Shown: positions 20,688-29,988 of the stretch, piece after piece | How positions within the stretch are numbered: the stretch's first letter is position 1 | Layout of the letters: every line of letters begins with the position of its first letter | The notes under the pieces: model-generated | Databases searched by the model: none | What the model saw: only the letters and a program-made list of their open reading frames with translations | What the model was told of the DNA's origin: nothing | NCBI GenBank assembly: GCA_028712695.1 | Contig: JAQTQZ010000002.1 | Coordinates: 62,001 to 126,000, forward strand | Source: Methylovulum sp. | GTDB lineage: Bacteria > Pseudomonadota > Gammaproteobacteria > Methylococcales > Methylomonadaceae | Reading direction: 5' to 3' | DNA length: 64,000 nucleotides | Position numbers and translations under genes: made by a program

Positions 20688-21111
20688 TTGATACTATGTC
20701 GGCAATTATGCAAATGCACTGAAAGGCTAACGGCCTCTGTTTTTATCACACCAATCAACGAAACTATTAAGGAATAAATCGGAACCCATCGACGCCATTG
20801 TCCAGCACGCCGTTCAGCGGCAGCGGTGACATTTATCAGATCAGGCCCAGCAATTATTAATCTCCGATGCAAAATTAGCCTGCACGCTGTTCCAGACATC
20901 GCCCGTCGCTGTAAACGGCATTCGCATCGTTTCCTAAATACCCCCCACATAGCGGACGTGGCGCATCCATGTGCATGGCTGCATTATCCAGTTGGCTGGT
21001 GGCTAGTCCCATACTGCCAGAGGGCATTTGGCAGCAATTGACCCGCCTCACTAGGCCGTCGGCTATTTTACAGCGGACGCTTTTGCGTTGAACACTTCGC
21101 AGGCGTTGGGA

Positions 21112-21342
21112 TCATTTTTTTTTGATATAAAAAACTTGTGCCGTTGATAGTCTGGTCAGTTCAATAAGCTCATGGCCTGCTTGATCGACATAAACCCCAA
21201 AATCCAGATGGGCCGCGGGGTCGGTTGTGATGACTTTGACGACATCCCCGCTTTCCATAGCCATCAAGGCTTTTTTAAGGCGCAATAACGGCAAAGGGCA
21301 CAGTAATCCGCTTGCGTCGATTTCTATAGTAAATTCAATCAT
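21112..21342 (-). CDS. TusA/SirA-like sulfurtransferase
   Basis: IDASGLLCPLPLLRLKKALMAMESGDVVKVITTDP. Confidence 0.9.
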   Translation of the reverse strand: MIEFTIEIDASGLLCPLPLLRLKKALMAMESGDVVKVITTDPAAHLDFGVYVDQAGHELIELTRLSTAQVFYIKKK

Positions 21343-21422
21343 GATTCGCTTTTAAGTTTCTCTATAGCACTTTGAAGCGCTTATAATACCACCCCCTATT
21401 CAATCCACGAATTATCGTAGCA

Positions 21423-22823
21423 ATGGATTATTTCCCAATTTTTGTAAAACTTAGCGGGCAAAACTGCCTTGTTGTCGGTGGCGGTGAAATAGCGGCGCGA
21501 AAAATTGAGTTACTGGCGCGTGCAGGTGCAAAAATTACCGTAATCACCAGAAAAGTAGGTTCGCCGGTCGCGGCTATAGAAGCCAAATACGGCTTGGTTA
21601 TCGTGCAAAAATCGTTTGCAGAACCCGATTTGCAAGACTTCAAGTTAGTGGTGTCGGCCACCGACAATAAAGAGACGAATCAATTGGTCGCCAAAGCAGC
21701 TAACGCGTTAGGCGTATTGGTTAATGTGGTCGATGACCCCAGCCTGTGCAGCTTTATCTTTCCGGCGATTATAGACCGCTCGCCTATTATTGCAGCGGTT
21801 TCTTCAGGCGGTGCGGCGCCCGTTTTGGCACGGTTGCTTAGGGCCAAGATAGAAACCACGATTCCACCTGCTTATGGGCGGCTGGCGCAGCTTGCCGAAA
21901 AGTTTAGAAGCCAGGTTAAACAACATCTTAAAGACCCTACTCAGCGCAGGATTTTCTGGGAGAATTGCTTTCAAGGGCAAGTCGCCGAACAAGTTTTTGC
22001 GGACAATGGGCCACAAGCCGAACAGTGCTTACTGCAAGCATTGGCCGGTCAGCAACAATACACTAATGGTGAGGTGTACTTGATTGGTGCCGGTCCCGGT
22101 GCGGCGGACTTATTGACGTTTCGGGCACTGCGGCTAATGCAGCAGGCGGATGTGGTGGTGTATGACCATTTGGTTTCGCCAGAAATCATAGATTTGGCGC
22201 GGCGTGACTCAGAAAAAATTTATGTCGGCAAACAACGGCAAAAGCATACCTTAGCGCAAGAAAGCATTAACACGCTATTGGCAGATTTGGCCAAAGCAGG
22301 GAAGCGGGTGGCGCGGATAAAAGGCGGCGACCCGTTTATTTTTGGCCGTGGCGGTGAAGAAATCGAGACCTTGATGCAGCAAGGCATCCATTTTCAAGTG
22401 GTGCCCGGTATTACCGCCGCATCAGGTTGCGCGGCCTATGCAGGCATTCCGCTAACGCACCGCGAACACGCGCAATCCGTCACGTTTGTGACGGGGCATT
22501 TAAAAGACGATTCCATCAATTTAAACTGGACGCAGCTTGCCGCGCCAAATCAGACTATTGTTGTTTATATGGGTCTGGTAGGATTGGAAAAAATCTGCCT
22601 ATCGTTGATCGCCCACGGCAGTCCAGAAAATTTGCCGGTCGCGTTGATACAACAGGGAACAACGGAAACCCAGCGGGTAATCACCGCGACCTTGGCAACT
22701 TTGCCGGAGATAATTGCCAGCCAGACGATTCTGCCGCCGACGTTAATCATAATTGGCACCGTAGTGACCTTGCATGACAAATTGAATTGGTTCAATAGCA
22801 GTGGTGCTGGCATCGATGTGTGA
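21423..22823 (+). CDS. cysG: Siroheme synthase
   Basis: N-terminal CysG(B) VVGGGEIAARKIELL; C-terminal uroporphyrinogen methyltransferase VYLIGAGPGAADLLTFRALRLMQQADVVVYD. Confidence 0.96.
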   Translation: MDYFPIFVKLSGQNCLVVGGGEIAARKIELLARAGAKITVITRKVGSPVAAIEAKYGLVIVQKSFAEPDLQDFKLVVSATDNKETNQLVAKAANALGVLVNVVDDPSLCSFIFPAIIDRSPIIAAVSSGGAAPVLARLLRAKIETTIPPAYGRLAQLAEKFRSQVKQHLKDPTQRRIFWENCFQGQVAEQVFADNGPQAEQCLLQALAGQQQYTNGEVYLIGAGPGAADLLTFRALRLMQQADVVVYDHLVSPEIIDLARRDSEKIYVGKQRQKHTLAQESINTLLADLAKAGKRVARIKGGDPFIFGRGGEEIETLMQQGIHFQVVPGITAASGCAAYAGIPLTHREHAQSVTFVTGHLKDDSINLNWTQLAAPNQTIVVYMGLVGLEKICLSLIAHGSPENLPVALIQQGTTETQRVITATLATLPEIIASQTILPPTLIIIGTVVTLHDKLNWFNSSGAGIDV

Positions 22824-22842
22824 TTTCGACACATCCGGTAAC

Positions 22843-23366
22843 TTAGTTTGCTGAATCTAATCCAGTTTGGGGAAATTGTTGTTGTAAAAATGCTAGCACG
22901 TCCTCATTGTTGACTTGGTCATAAAGGGCTTCGACTGACACACTGATGCCCAATGAATGGAAGGTGAGCTGATCACCCAAGTAATAATAAAATGATTGCC
23001 AATGGTCTTTTTTGCGGTTTGGTCAAAACGGCGGGTAGATTTGGATAACACTTCAACAATAATGACGGGTGCGGTTTTGTAATAATCGTTTTCGTTATCT
23101 TCGCTGCAAACGACCATGACATCAGGATAGAAAAAATCGTCAGCGACTTTGACTTTCATGTCCGCCATAAACGTCCGGCAGCGCGTGCCTTTTAGCTGGC
23201 TCTTCAATTCGCTGGCTATATTGAGTGCCAACAAATTATGGTTCTCGCTAGCCCCCGCCATCGCATAAATTTCACCGTCGATGAGTTGGTGTTTAGTTTT
23301 CGACTGCAACTCATTTTGCAGATAATCTTCCGTACTAACGCGGTGAACAGTGTGTTGTAGCGACAT
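22843..23366 (-). pseudogene. Uma2-family (PDDEXK-like) protein with internal deletion/frameshift
   Basis: Frame 1 reads MSLQHTVHRVSTEDYLQNE...FYPDVMVVCSEDNE...IIVEVLSKSTRRFDQTAKK; the next part reads DHWQSFYYYLGDQLTFHSLGISVSVEALYDQVNNEDVLAFLQQQFPQTGLDSAN* in another frame. Confidence 0.75.
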
Positions 23367-23441
23367 AATTGGGTCTTGACTGAAGGTGGTGGTGTCCAAG
23401 CGTTCAAATAAATTAAGCATAAAACGCCAAGTGGTAATCTT

Positions 23442-23822
23442 TTAAGCGTTACTTTGGCATTTTGTCAGTTCGATGATTTCTTTTAAATAGGAAATTTCTT
23501 TCAGTTGCTGCTCGACGATGAGTTGCAGTTTTTGTATTTCAAACTGGGCTTCTTTGGAATCGCTGATGTTTTGTCCAATATTGCTGAACTGATTGTTATT
23601 GCCTATTAAGCAAGCCACTGTCTTCTCGCCAAAATTAAACAATTCCACCAAATCCATTTCAAACGTGTTGGCAATTTGTTCCAACCTGGACACAGACACA
23701 TCCGTTTCACCGCGCTCGATATTCGCATAAGTATTTTTGGAAATGCCTAATTTTTCCGCCATCTCTTCCTGAGAAAAGTCTTTCAATTGCCGGATGGTAC
23801 GGATTTTTTCATTAACTTTCAT
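23442..23822 (-). CDS. XRE-family helix-turn-helix regulator
   Basis: KIRTIRQLKDFSQEEMAEKLGISKNTYANIERGETDVSVSRLEQIANTF. Confidence 0.9.
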   Translation of the reverse strand: MKVNEKIRTIRQLKDFSQEEMAEKLGISKNTYANIERGETDVSVSRLEQIANTFEMDLVELFNFGEKTVACLIGNNNQFSNIGQNISDSKEAQFEIQKLQLIVEQQLKEISYLKEIIELTKCQSNA

Positions 23823-24005
23823 AGTAGTGCGCTCATACTGTGGAAAAGACAAGTTTGGCTGGGTGGTAATAATTTTATTCTAACATCAAAATCGACCCGC
23901 ATCCTTTAGTTGGGATGTGTGTGAAGAAAACTAGATAAGCAGGCCATGCCGAATACCGCAGCGGCAAACCTGATTTTTTGCGCGGTTATTTTTGAGGAAT
24001 ATCCC

Positions 24006-24497
24006 ATGATAAAAAAACAATTTCTATTGGCAGTATGTGTTGTTTCCGCTTTATTTACCTCTGAAAGCTTTGCCATAGACAAAATGCAGAAAGCTGTTTC
24101 TGGGGAAGTTGCCTGTATTGGCAGTGATGGTCTGTTTCCAGACGGTAAAGTAACCACCAATTTTGTATTCCGTAACTTGGATACCATCCGTTCCATATCG
24201 TTTACAAAAATTAGCCTTTACACTGAAGGCGGGCAGTTAGTCAGTTCGCTGCTTCCTGCCAACTTCCCTGCATCATTTAGGGAAATCATCGGGCCTTCTG
24301 TCAGCACGGCCTTAAATTCAACCGAATTGCTCAACGGTGTAACGGGGGGGCGCTTGACGCTCAAAATCAGTTTTAAAACCACAGACGGCATAGCCGCCAT
24401 CGCACCTCATGCCGTGTCTGCCCAAGTTGATTTCGCGGCTAATGGGGATCGTATTTCCAGAGACACCATAGAGTGTGTCTATACCCTGCTTAAATAA
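24006..24497 (+). CDS. Secreted protein of unknown function
   Basis: MIKKQFLLAVCVVSALFTSESFA signal peptide. Confidence 0.65.
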   Translation: MIKKQFLLAVCVVSALFTSESFAIDKMQKAVSGEVACIGSDGLFPDGKVTTNFVFRNLDTIRSISFTKISLYTEGGQLVSSLLPANFPASFREIIGPSVSTALNSTELLNGVTGGRLTLKISFKTTDGIAAIAPHAVSAQVDFAANGDRISRDTIECVYTLLK

Positions 24498-24532
24498 GAC
24501 AATACCCCCTTATTATCGTTGGAGAGAAACGT

Positions 24533-25492
24533 ATGAAAAAAAGACAAACAATGTTACTGGTAAATGCCCTAACCACGGCCTTGCTGGCTTCAAGCGCAAC
24601 GGCTGTTTTTGCTGATTCTGCCAAAGTGTTTAATCCTGATAACAGCCATTATTATCAGCGGTTTGATATTGCCGATATAAATTGGAACACGGCAAAGGGT
24701 AACTGTGAAGCATTAAGAGGGCATTTGCTAACCCTTCCCTCAGAAAGTGGTGTCTCTTCTGAGGAAAATTTTGTTTATACTCAACTCGTTAGCAAATCAC
24801 CTGCCGGTTCAAATGCAAACTACTTTATTGGCCTTTTTTATACTCCAAGCACCTTTACTTGGGCTTGGGTGACAGGGGAAACCTATCCTCTCTTTTCCGC
24901 ACCACCTTCTGTTGTGAATTACAATTATATTGTGATGAATTCCGCTGCTCTTGATACTTGGTACATCAGACCCGTTCAATTTAATGGCAATAGCAATTCT
25001 CATACTGCTGGCTACATCTGCGAATGGGACGGCAACCACTTCGTAGCCAATGCCACCATACCCGACCTCAACGCTAACGGCGTACCTGAAATTGCCTCGC
25101 TGTATCTCGACTACAAAAACAACAAACACACCGTCATTATCCGTGATCCGCAAAGCCATGCCACTATCAGCACTTTAACCTTTGCCACCAGCACCACACC
25201 ACCGATAGGTTTGGCGGTCATCCCAGGTAATGGATTTTTTAATGACACCAAAATTGCGGTACTTTCAAACCTCAATGTCCAAATCAAAGACGCAAAAGAC
25301 AACAGCAAAGTGTTGAAGTCAATCAAATTCTTGAATAAGACTTACCAGCCCCGTGCCCTCAGCGTGATGCCTGACACCGACAACAACGGTTTTGACGAAT
25401 TGACGGTATTGGGTATTTTAAAAACCGGCAAAGCCACCTCAGAAACACGCGACAGCAGCACAGGGGCAAAGCTGTTTAGCGACACGTTTTAA
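24533..25492 (+). CDS. Secreted protein with C-type-lectin-like domain and FG-GAP/VCBS-like C-terminal segment
   Basis: ADINWNTAKGNCEALRGHLLTLPSESGVSSEENFVYTQL...YFIGLFYTPSTFTWAWVTGE; then IPDLNANGVPEIASLYLDYKNNKHTVIIRDPQS. Confidence 0.65.
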   Translation: MKKRQTMLLVNALTTALLASSATAVFADSAKVFNPDNSHYYQRFDIADINWNTAKGNCEALRGHLLTLPSESGVSSEENFVYTQLVSKSPAGSNANYFIGLFYTPSTFTWAWVTGETYPLFSAPPSVVNYNYIVMNSAALDTWYIRPVQFNGNSNSHTAGYICEWDGNHFVANATIPDLNANGVPEIASLYLDYKNNKHTVIIRDPQSHATISTLTFATSTTPPIGLAVIPGNGFFNDTKIAVLSNLNVQIKDAKDNSKVLKSIKFLNKTYQPRALSVMPDTDNNGFDELTVLGILKTGKATSETRDSSTGAKLFSDTF

Positions 25493-25525
25493 ATGGCACG
25501 GTATTTAGGCTTACCCTAAAAGTTT

Positions 25526-25600
25526 GTAGGTTGGGGTGACGCGAGGAACCCCAACATCGGGGGTCACTGTTGTTGGGGTTCGTACCTTACCCCAACCTAC
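25526..25600. repeat. REP-like hairpin, family A (GTAGGTTGGGG)
   Basis: GTAGGTTGGGGTGACGCGAGGAACCCCAAC ... GTTGGGGTTCGTACCTTACCCCAACCTAC; second copy at 33271. Confidence 0.85.
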
Positions 25601-25644
25601 GGCACTGCACATAAAACATGCCCAGTGGGAGCGGCTTTAGCCAT

Positions 25645-25720
25645 GTAGGGTACGCACCGCGTACCTTTTTAAAATCAGCTTTACTCAAGCATGGTTTAAG
25701 GTACGCGGTGCGTACCCTAC
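25645..25720. repeat. REP-like inverted repeat, family B (GTAGGGTACGC)
   Basis: GTAGGGTACGCACCGCGTACCTT ... AAGGTACGCGGTGCGTACCCTAC, perfect 23-bp arms. Confidence 0.9.
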
Positions 25721-25793
25721 GGTTTTCTGACGCTGGAAAAGGTTTGCACCCCGATTCCAGCTCACTTAATCCACTGTATTTGTCCAAAATTCC

Positions 25794-25994
25794 TTAAAAC
25801 GCACACCCCGGCTTAACGCCCAACTTTTTCAAAATCATCGCCAACGGGCAAAATCCCGTAAACGCGGACTGGAACAAATTCGCCCCGACAAACGCGGTGA
25901 ACCATAGCCAGTTTTCCGAATGGAAATGCGCCAATAGCAAGCTAATCAAGATAAAACTACCGGCAACAGCATAAACTACGCGGTCAATCGTCAT
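25794..25994 (-). CDS. DUF2892-like inner-membrane protein
   Basis: [61 protein letters not shown]. Confidence 0.85.
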   Translation of the reverse strand: MTIDRVVYAVAGSFILISLLLAHFHSENWLWFTAFVGANLFQSAFTGFCPLAMILKKLGVKPGCAF

Positions 25995-25995
25995 C

Positions 25996-27276
25996 TTAAT
26001 GCCCTTTTAAACGCACTACGCCGATTAATTTCAGCATCAGTTTTTCATAAAATGGCTCGCTGATACCCTTGCGGATTTTGCGCATGAAATATTTTTCAAA
26101 GCCGATTTTTGCCCAATGCACCCATTTGCCCTCTGCCGACCAAGTGACATTGCGCGGCGGAATTTGCGGTTTGGCCAAAAATGCCACGCCGGAATCACCA
26201 AAATCGGCCAGGCACAGCGCGTTCCATGTCGCAATATGGCTAGGTTCTTTGCCTGCCAATTGATCAGCAATGTTATGGGCGGTCGCCGTCACCATCGACT
26301 CGATCATGTAACCCGTTTTGGGTGCACCGACCGGCACTGGCGTTTTCTCAACGGGCGGGATGGCGATACAAACGCCGACCGAATAGATATTTTTAAAGGT
26401 AGTGTTGCGCTGATGCCCGTCCACCAACACAAAGCCGCGCGGGTTGACCAAGCCTTCAACACCGACATTACGCACGGCATCAATGCCGGTAAATGCAGGC
26501 AACATCATCGAATGCTTGAATGGCAATTCGTGCTTTTTCTTGTCGTTGCCTTCGTCATCCACTTCGGTGACATACATCATGCCCTCTTCGATTTTATCTA
26601 CCTTGGCATTGGTTATCCATTTGATGCTTTTGTCGCGTAAGGCGCTTTCCAGCAGGCCTTTGGTGTCGCCGACCCCGCCTAAGCCCAAATGACCGATATA
26701 CGGTTCGGCAGTGACAAAAGTCATCGGCACTTGGTCGCGGATTTTGCGTTTGCGCAATTCGGTTTCCAATATCATTAGATACTCGTAGGCGGGGCCATAA
26801 CAGGATGCGCCTTGCACCGCACCGATAATAATTGGCCCTGGGTTTTCCATAAACTTGTCCCAATCTTGGGCGGCAACTGCGGCATGGTCAACATGGCAGA
26901 CGGATGAGGTATAGCCATCGGGGCCTAAACCTGGAACTTCATCAAATGCCAAACGCGGGCCGGTGGCAATGATAAGGTAATCGTAATTAACAGCTGAGCC
27001 GTCGGCCAACAAGACTTGGTTGTTGATTGGATCTATTTTGGTGGCGGCTTTCTGGATAAACTCGATGCCTTTCTTTTTCATTACCGGCGCCAGTTCGATT
27101 TTTAAATCTTCCGGTTTGCGCCACTTTGGTGGTACCCACGGGTTTGACGGGACAAAATGAAAGGTAGGGCTATCAGAAATCACGATGACCTCATGATTTT
27201 TTTTGACAGTTTCTTTCATTTCATAAGCCATAGGTACACCGCCTATGCCTGCACCTAACACTACTATTCGAGCCAT
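25996..27276 (-). CDS. Sulfide:quinone oxidoreductase-like FAD/NAD(P) oxidoreductase
   Basis: [76 protein letters not shown]. Confidence 0.85.
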   Translation of the reverse strand: MARIVVLGAGIGGVPMAYEMKETVKKNHEVIVISDSPTFHFVPSNPWVPPKWRKPEDLKIELAPVMKKKGIEFIQKAATKIDPINNQVLLADGSAVNYDYLIIATGPRLAFDEVPGLGPDGYTSSVCHVDHAAVAAQDWDKFMENPGPIIIGAVQGASCYGPAYEYLMILETELRKRKIRDQVPMTFVTAEPYIGHLGLGGVGDTKGLLESALRDKSIKWITNAKVDKIEEGMMYVTEVDDEGNDKKKHELPFKHSMMLPAFTGIDAVRNVGVEGLVNPRGFVLVDGHQRNTTFKNIYSVGVCIAIPPVEKTPVPVGAPKTGYMIESMVTATAHNIADQLAGKEPSHIATWNALCLADFGDSGVAFLAKPQIPPRNVTWSAEGKWVHWAKIGFEKYFMRKIRKGISEPFYEKLMLKLIGVVRLKGH

Positions 27277-27500
27277 GATGTTCTCCTCATTAGTTATTGT
27301 GTGCCATGTTGTTAGTGTGGCGTCATTATAAAAATGCCGCCCCTAATAGAAAGCGGGGGTAGCATTCCTTACGAATATTAGCACTTGCTAAAATACTATT
27401 CAAATACTAAACTTCATTATTCGAGTTTAATTGCCTTTCAACAATTTACCAGCGAAACTATCTTAAATCCGCTCCAATTAACTCCGTCCAGAGAGTCAGT

Positions 27501-28892
27501 ATGCCTAAACTAACCAACAAACAGACCCTAAGCCTGGTTGTTTTGATGACGCTACCTTACTTGTCCGGCATTGCGGATGATAAGTTCAAATTAGCCGACA
27601 ATCCAGCGGCTGATGCCCACGTTAGCGGGCAATCTTTTACGTTAGCCCAAGCGATTGATTACGCCCTGGCTAACAATCCTGATATGCAAATTGCGGCGGA
27701 GCGTATCGGTGAGGCAGAAGCACAATTGGGGGTGGCGTTGTCCGCCTTTTATCCGCAAGTGACTGCCCGTGTGGGTTACGAAAGCTCTAATAATCCGGCC
27801 CGCGTGTTTGCCATGATTGTCGCGCAAAGGCGTTTTGATAGTGGCTCGATTGCCAACATCAACCAGCCCGGTTTCCATGAAGATTTCCGGCCGGAAATAA
27901 CCGGAAAAATGTCGTTGTACCGTGGTGGCCAAGACCTTTACAACAGCGAGGCGGCAAAGCTAGGCATAAGGTCTGCCGAACTGGAACAATCCGCGCTGCA
28001 CAACGCACTCATTCAAGCCGTTACCGCCTCGTATTACGGTTATTTGGCGGCGCTGGAAGCGCATAAAATCGCGCAGGACTCCATTGCCGCCATCAACAGC
28101 GAATTGGAGCAGACCCGCAAGCGATACGCGGCGGGGACTGTGCTGAAATCAGATGTGCTATCGTTGGAAGTGCAACTGGCGGATGCCCAGAGTGCAGAAA
28201 TCAGGACAGCTAACGGTATCGAACTCGCGCAGACCAGTATGGCCACATTGCTCGGTAAGTCAGCACATCAGGCTTTTACAATTGCACCGTCAGCCAACCT
28301 GCCTAAACCCGTATTAGCCACAGCATTCAATGCGCTGCTGGATCAGGCTTTGGTGCAAAGGCCTGAAATTAAAGCCGCCGCCACGCAAGTGGCAATTAGC
28401 GAAAAACAGTTAAAAAGCGAGCAGGGCGCTTATTTACCCAGAGCCGATGCGTTTGTCAGTTACGGGCAAAATAGCGCTGAACCGGGGTTTTCAGCTAACA
28501 GGGATAATGTCACCGTCGGTGTGGCTGTTGAAATGGATTTGTTTTCCGGTTTTAGCACCCAGCAACGGGTTAGTGCCGCGACCCGCAAAGCCGCAGAAGC
28601 CAGGGAAACAGAGCGTAAGATCAAGCTGGTTATAGAGCAGGAGGTCAGGACGGCCTACCTGCAACTCGAAGAGGCGCTGGCACGGTTGCATGTGGCTGAA
28701 ACATCAGTTGCCGCTAGTGATGAGGCCTTACGGTTGGTGAACGAACAACGGCGGGCGGAAGTGGTGACGGTCACCCGTTACCTCGAATCCGAAGTTGCCA
28801 GAAATAAAGCCCACTCCAACACGATTGCCGCACGTTATGATGCGTTGAGTGCTGAAGCAGCGTTAAAAAAAGCCATCGGCGCCTGGAAATAA
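27501..28892 (+). CDS. TolC-family outer-membrane efflux protein
   Basis: FTLAQAIDYALANNPDMQIAAERIGEAEAQLGVALSAFYPQV repeat architecture. Confidence 0.9.
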   Translation: MPKLTNKQTLSLVVLMTLPYLSGIADDKFKLADNPAADAHVSGQSFTLAQAIDYALANNPDMQIAAERIGEAEAQLGVALSAFYPQVTARVGYESSNNPARVFAMIVAQRRFDSGSIANINQPGFHEDFRPEITGKMSLYRGGQDLYNSEAAKLGIRSAELEQSALHNALIQAVTASYYGYLAALEAHKIAQDSIAAINSELEQTRKRYAAGTVLKSDVLSLEVQLADAQSAEIRTANGIELAQTSMATLLGKSAHQAFTIAPSANLPKPVLATAFNALLDQALVQRPEIKAAATQVAISEKQLKSEQGAYLPRADAFVSYGQNSAEPGFSANRDNVTVGVAVEMDLFSGFSTQQRVSAATRKAAEARETERKIKLVIEQEVRTAYLQLEEALARLHVAETSVAASDEALRLVNEQRRAEVVTVTRYLESEVARNKAHSNTIAARYDALSAEAALKKAIGAWK

Positions 28893-28902
28893 AGGAAAAC
28901 TC

Positions 28903-29988
28903 ATGTCACAAACCGACCTAAAAAAGCCCAATAAACTCATTATGTTGGCAGTCGCTATCGTGGTGCTGATCCTGTTGTTGCTTTATATGCAGGGTAGTTT
29001 CGTCAGCAAGGTAGACCCTGGCGTAACCCAACCGGCAACCGCCACCACCAGCTCAAAGGGTAATACGGCACAAGTCGAAAAAAGGACGGTTGATGACATC
29101 CTTACTTGGCCTGGCACGGTGCGTTCCCGAACAGTTGCCAATATCTCGCCAAAAATGACCGCGCGGATTATCGACATTAAAGTCAATGCCGGCGACAAGA
29201 TCAAAAAAGGCGATATTATCGCCAAACTCGATGAACGCGACATCCATGCCCAAGAAAACCAAGCCTTGGCGGGGGTTGCCAGTGCCAGCGCACAAGCAAA
29301 CAGGGCGAAAGCCGATGCGCAACGCACCCGATCTTTGTACAGCAAGGATGCCGCAACGCGTGAAAACTTGGATGCCGTGGTGGCGCAGGAAAAATCAGCG
29401 CAAGCCTCAGTGAACCAAGCGATGAGTGCAGTTAATGAAATCAGGACGCATCTGGATGACGCCGTATTACGCGCGCCGTTTGACGGGATTGTGGTCAAAC
29501 GCCTTAAAGAACCTGGCGATATGGGGCTGGCTGGCGTTCCAATCGTGACTATTCAAACACCGAAAGGTCTGCGGCTGGAAGCCGATGTACCCACCACTTG
29601 TGCAGGCCGTGTTAACATCGGCATGACTGTTACCGTGCGCATCGACACCTTACGGCAAACAACGACAGGGCAGGTTGATGAAATTATCCCCGAGGTTGAT
29701 CCGCAAACCCGCACCCAACTCATTAAAATTGCCCTACCTGCTATCGAAGGCTTACAGCCAGGCCATTTTGGCTGGTTGGAACAAGCCTGCGACCAGCACG
29801 AGGCCTTGTTGATACCGGTAAGCGCCGTGCAGCATATCGGCCAACTGGAAGTAGTCCAGGTGCTGGCGGACGGCAAGCAAACCATGCGCCACATCCGGAC
29901 TGCGAAGACCTTTGGCGACCAGATTGAAGTGTTGTCCGGTTTGCACGCAGGCGAAACTGTCATTGCCAACCCCGCACAGGTGCAATGA
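28903..29988 (+). CDS. RND efflux periplasmic adaptor subunit (MFP)
   Basis: GTVRSRTVANISPKMTARIIDIKVNAGDKIKKGDIIAKLDERD; APFDGIVVKRLKEPGD. Confidence 0.92.
   Translation: MSQTDLKKPNKLIMLAVAIVVLILLLLYMQGSFVSKVDPGVTQPATATTSSKGNTAQVEKRTVDDILTWPGTVRSRTVANISPKMTARIIDIKVNAGDKIKKGDIIAKLDERDIHAQENQALAGVASASAQANRAKADAQRTRSLYSKDAATRENLDAVVAQEKSAQASVNQAMSAVNEIRTHLDDAVLRAPFDGIVVKRLKEPGDMGLAGVPIVTIQTPKGLRLEADVPTTCAGRVNIGMTVTVRIDTLRQTTTGQVDEIIPEVDPQTRTQLIKIALPAIEGLQPGHFGWLEQACDQHEALLIPVSAVQHIGQLEVVQVLADGKQTMRHIRTAKTFGDQIEVLSGLHAGETVIANPAQVQ

Noticed and set aside
20688-21110. Possible gene in the gap between yhaN-like and tusA-like
   Set aside because: Reading frames on both strands show no convincing family motifs; left unannotated
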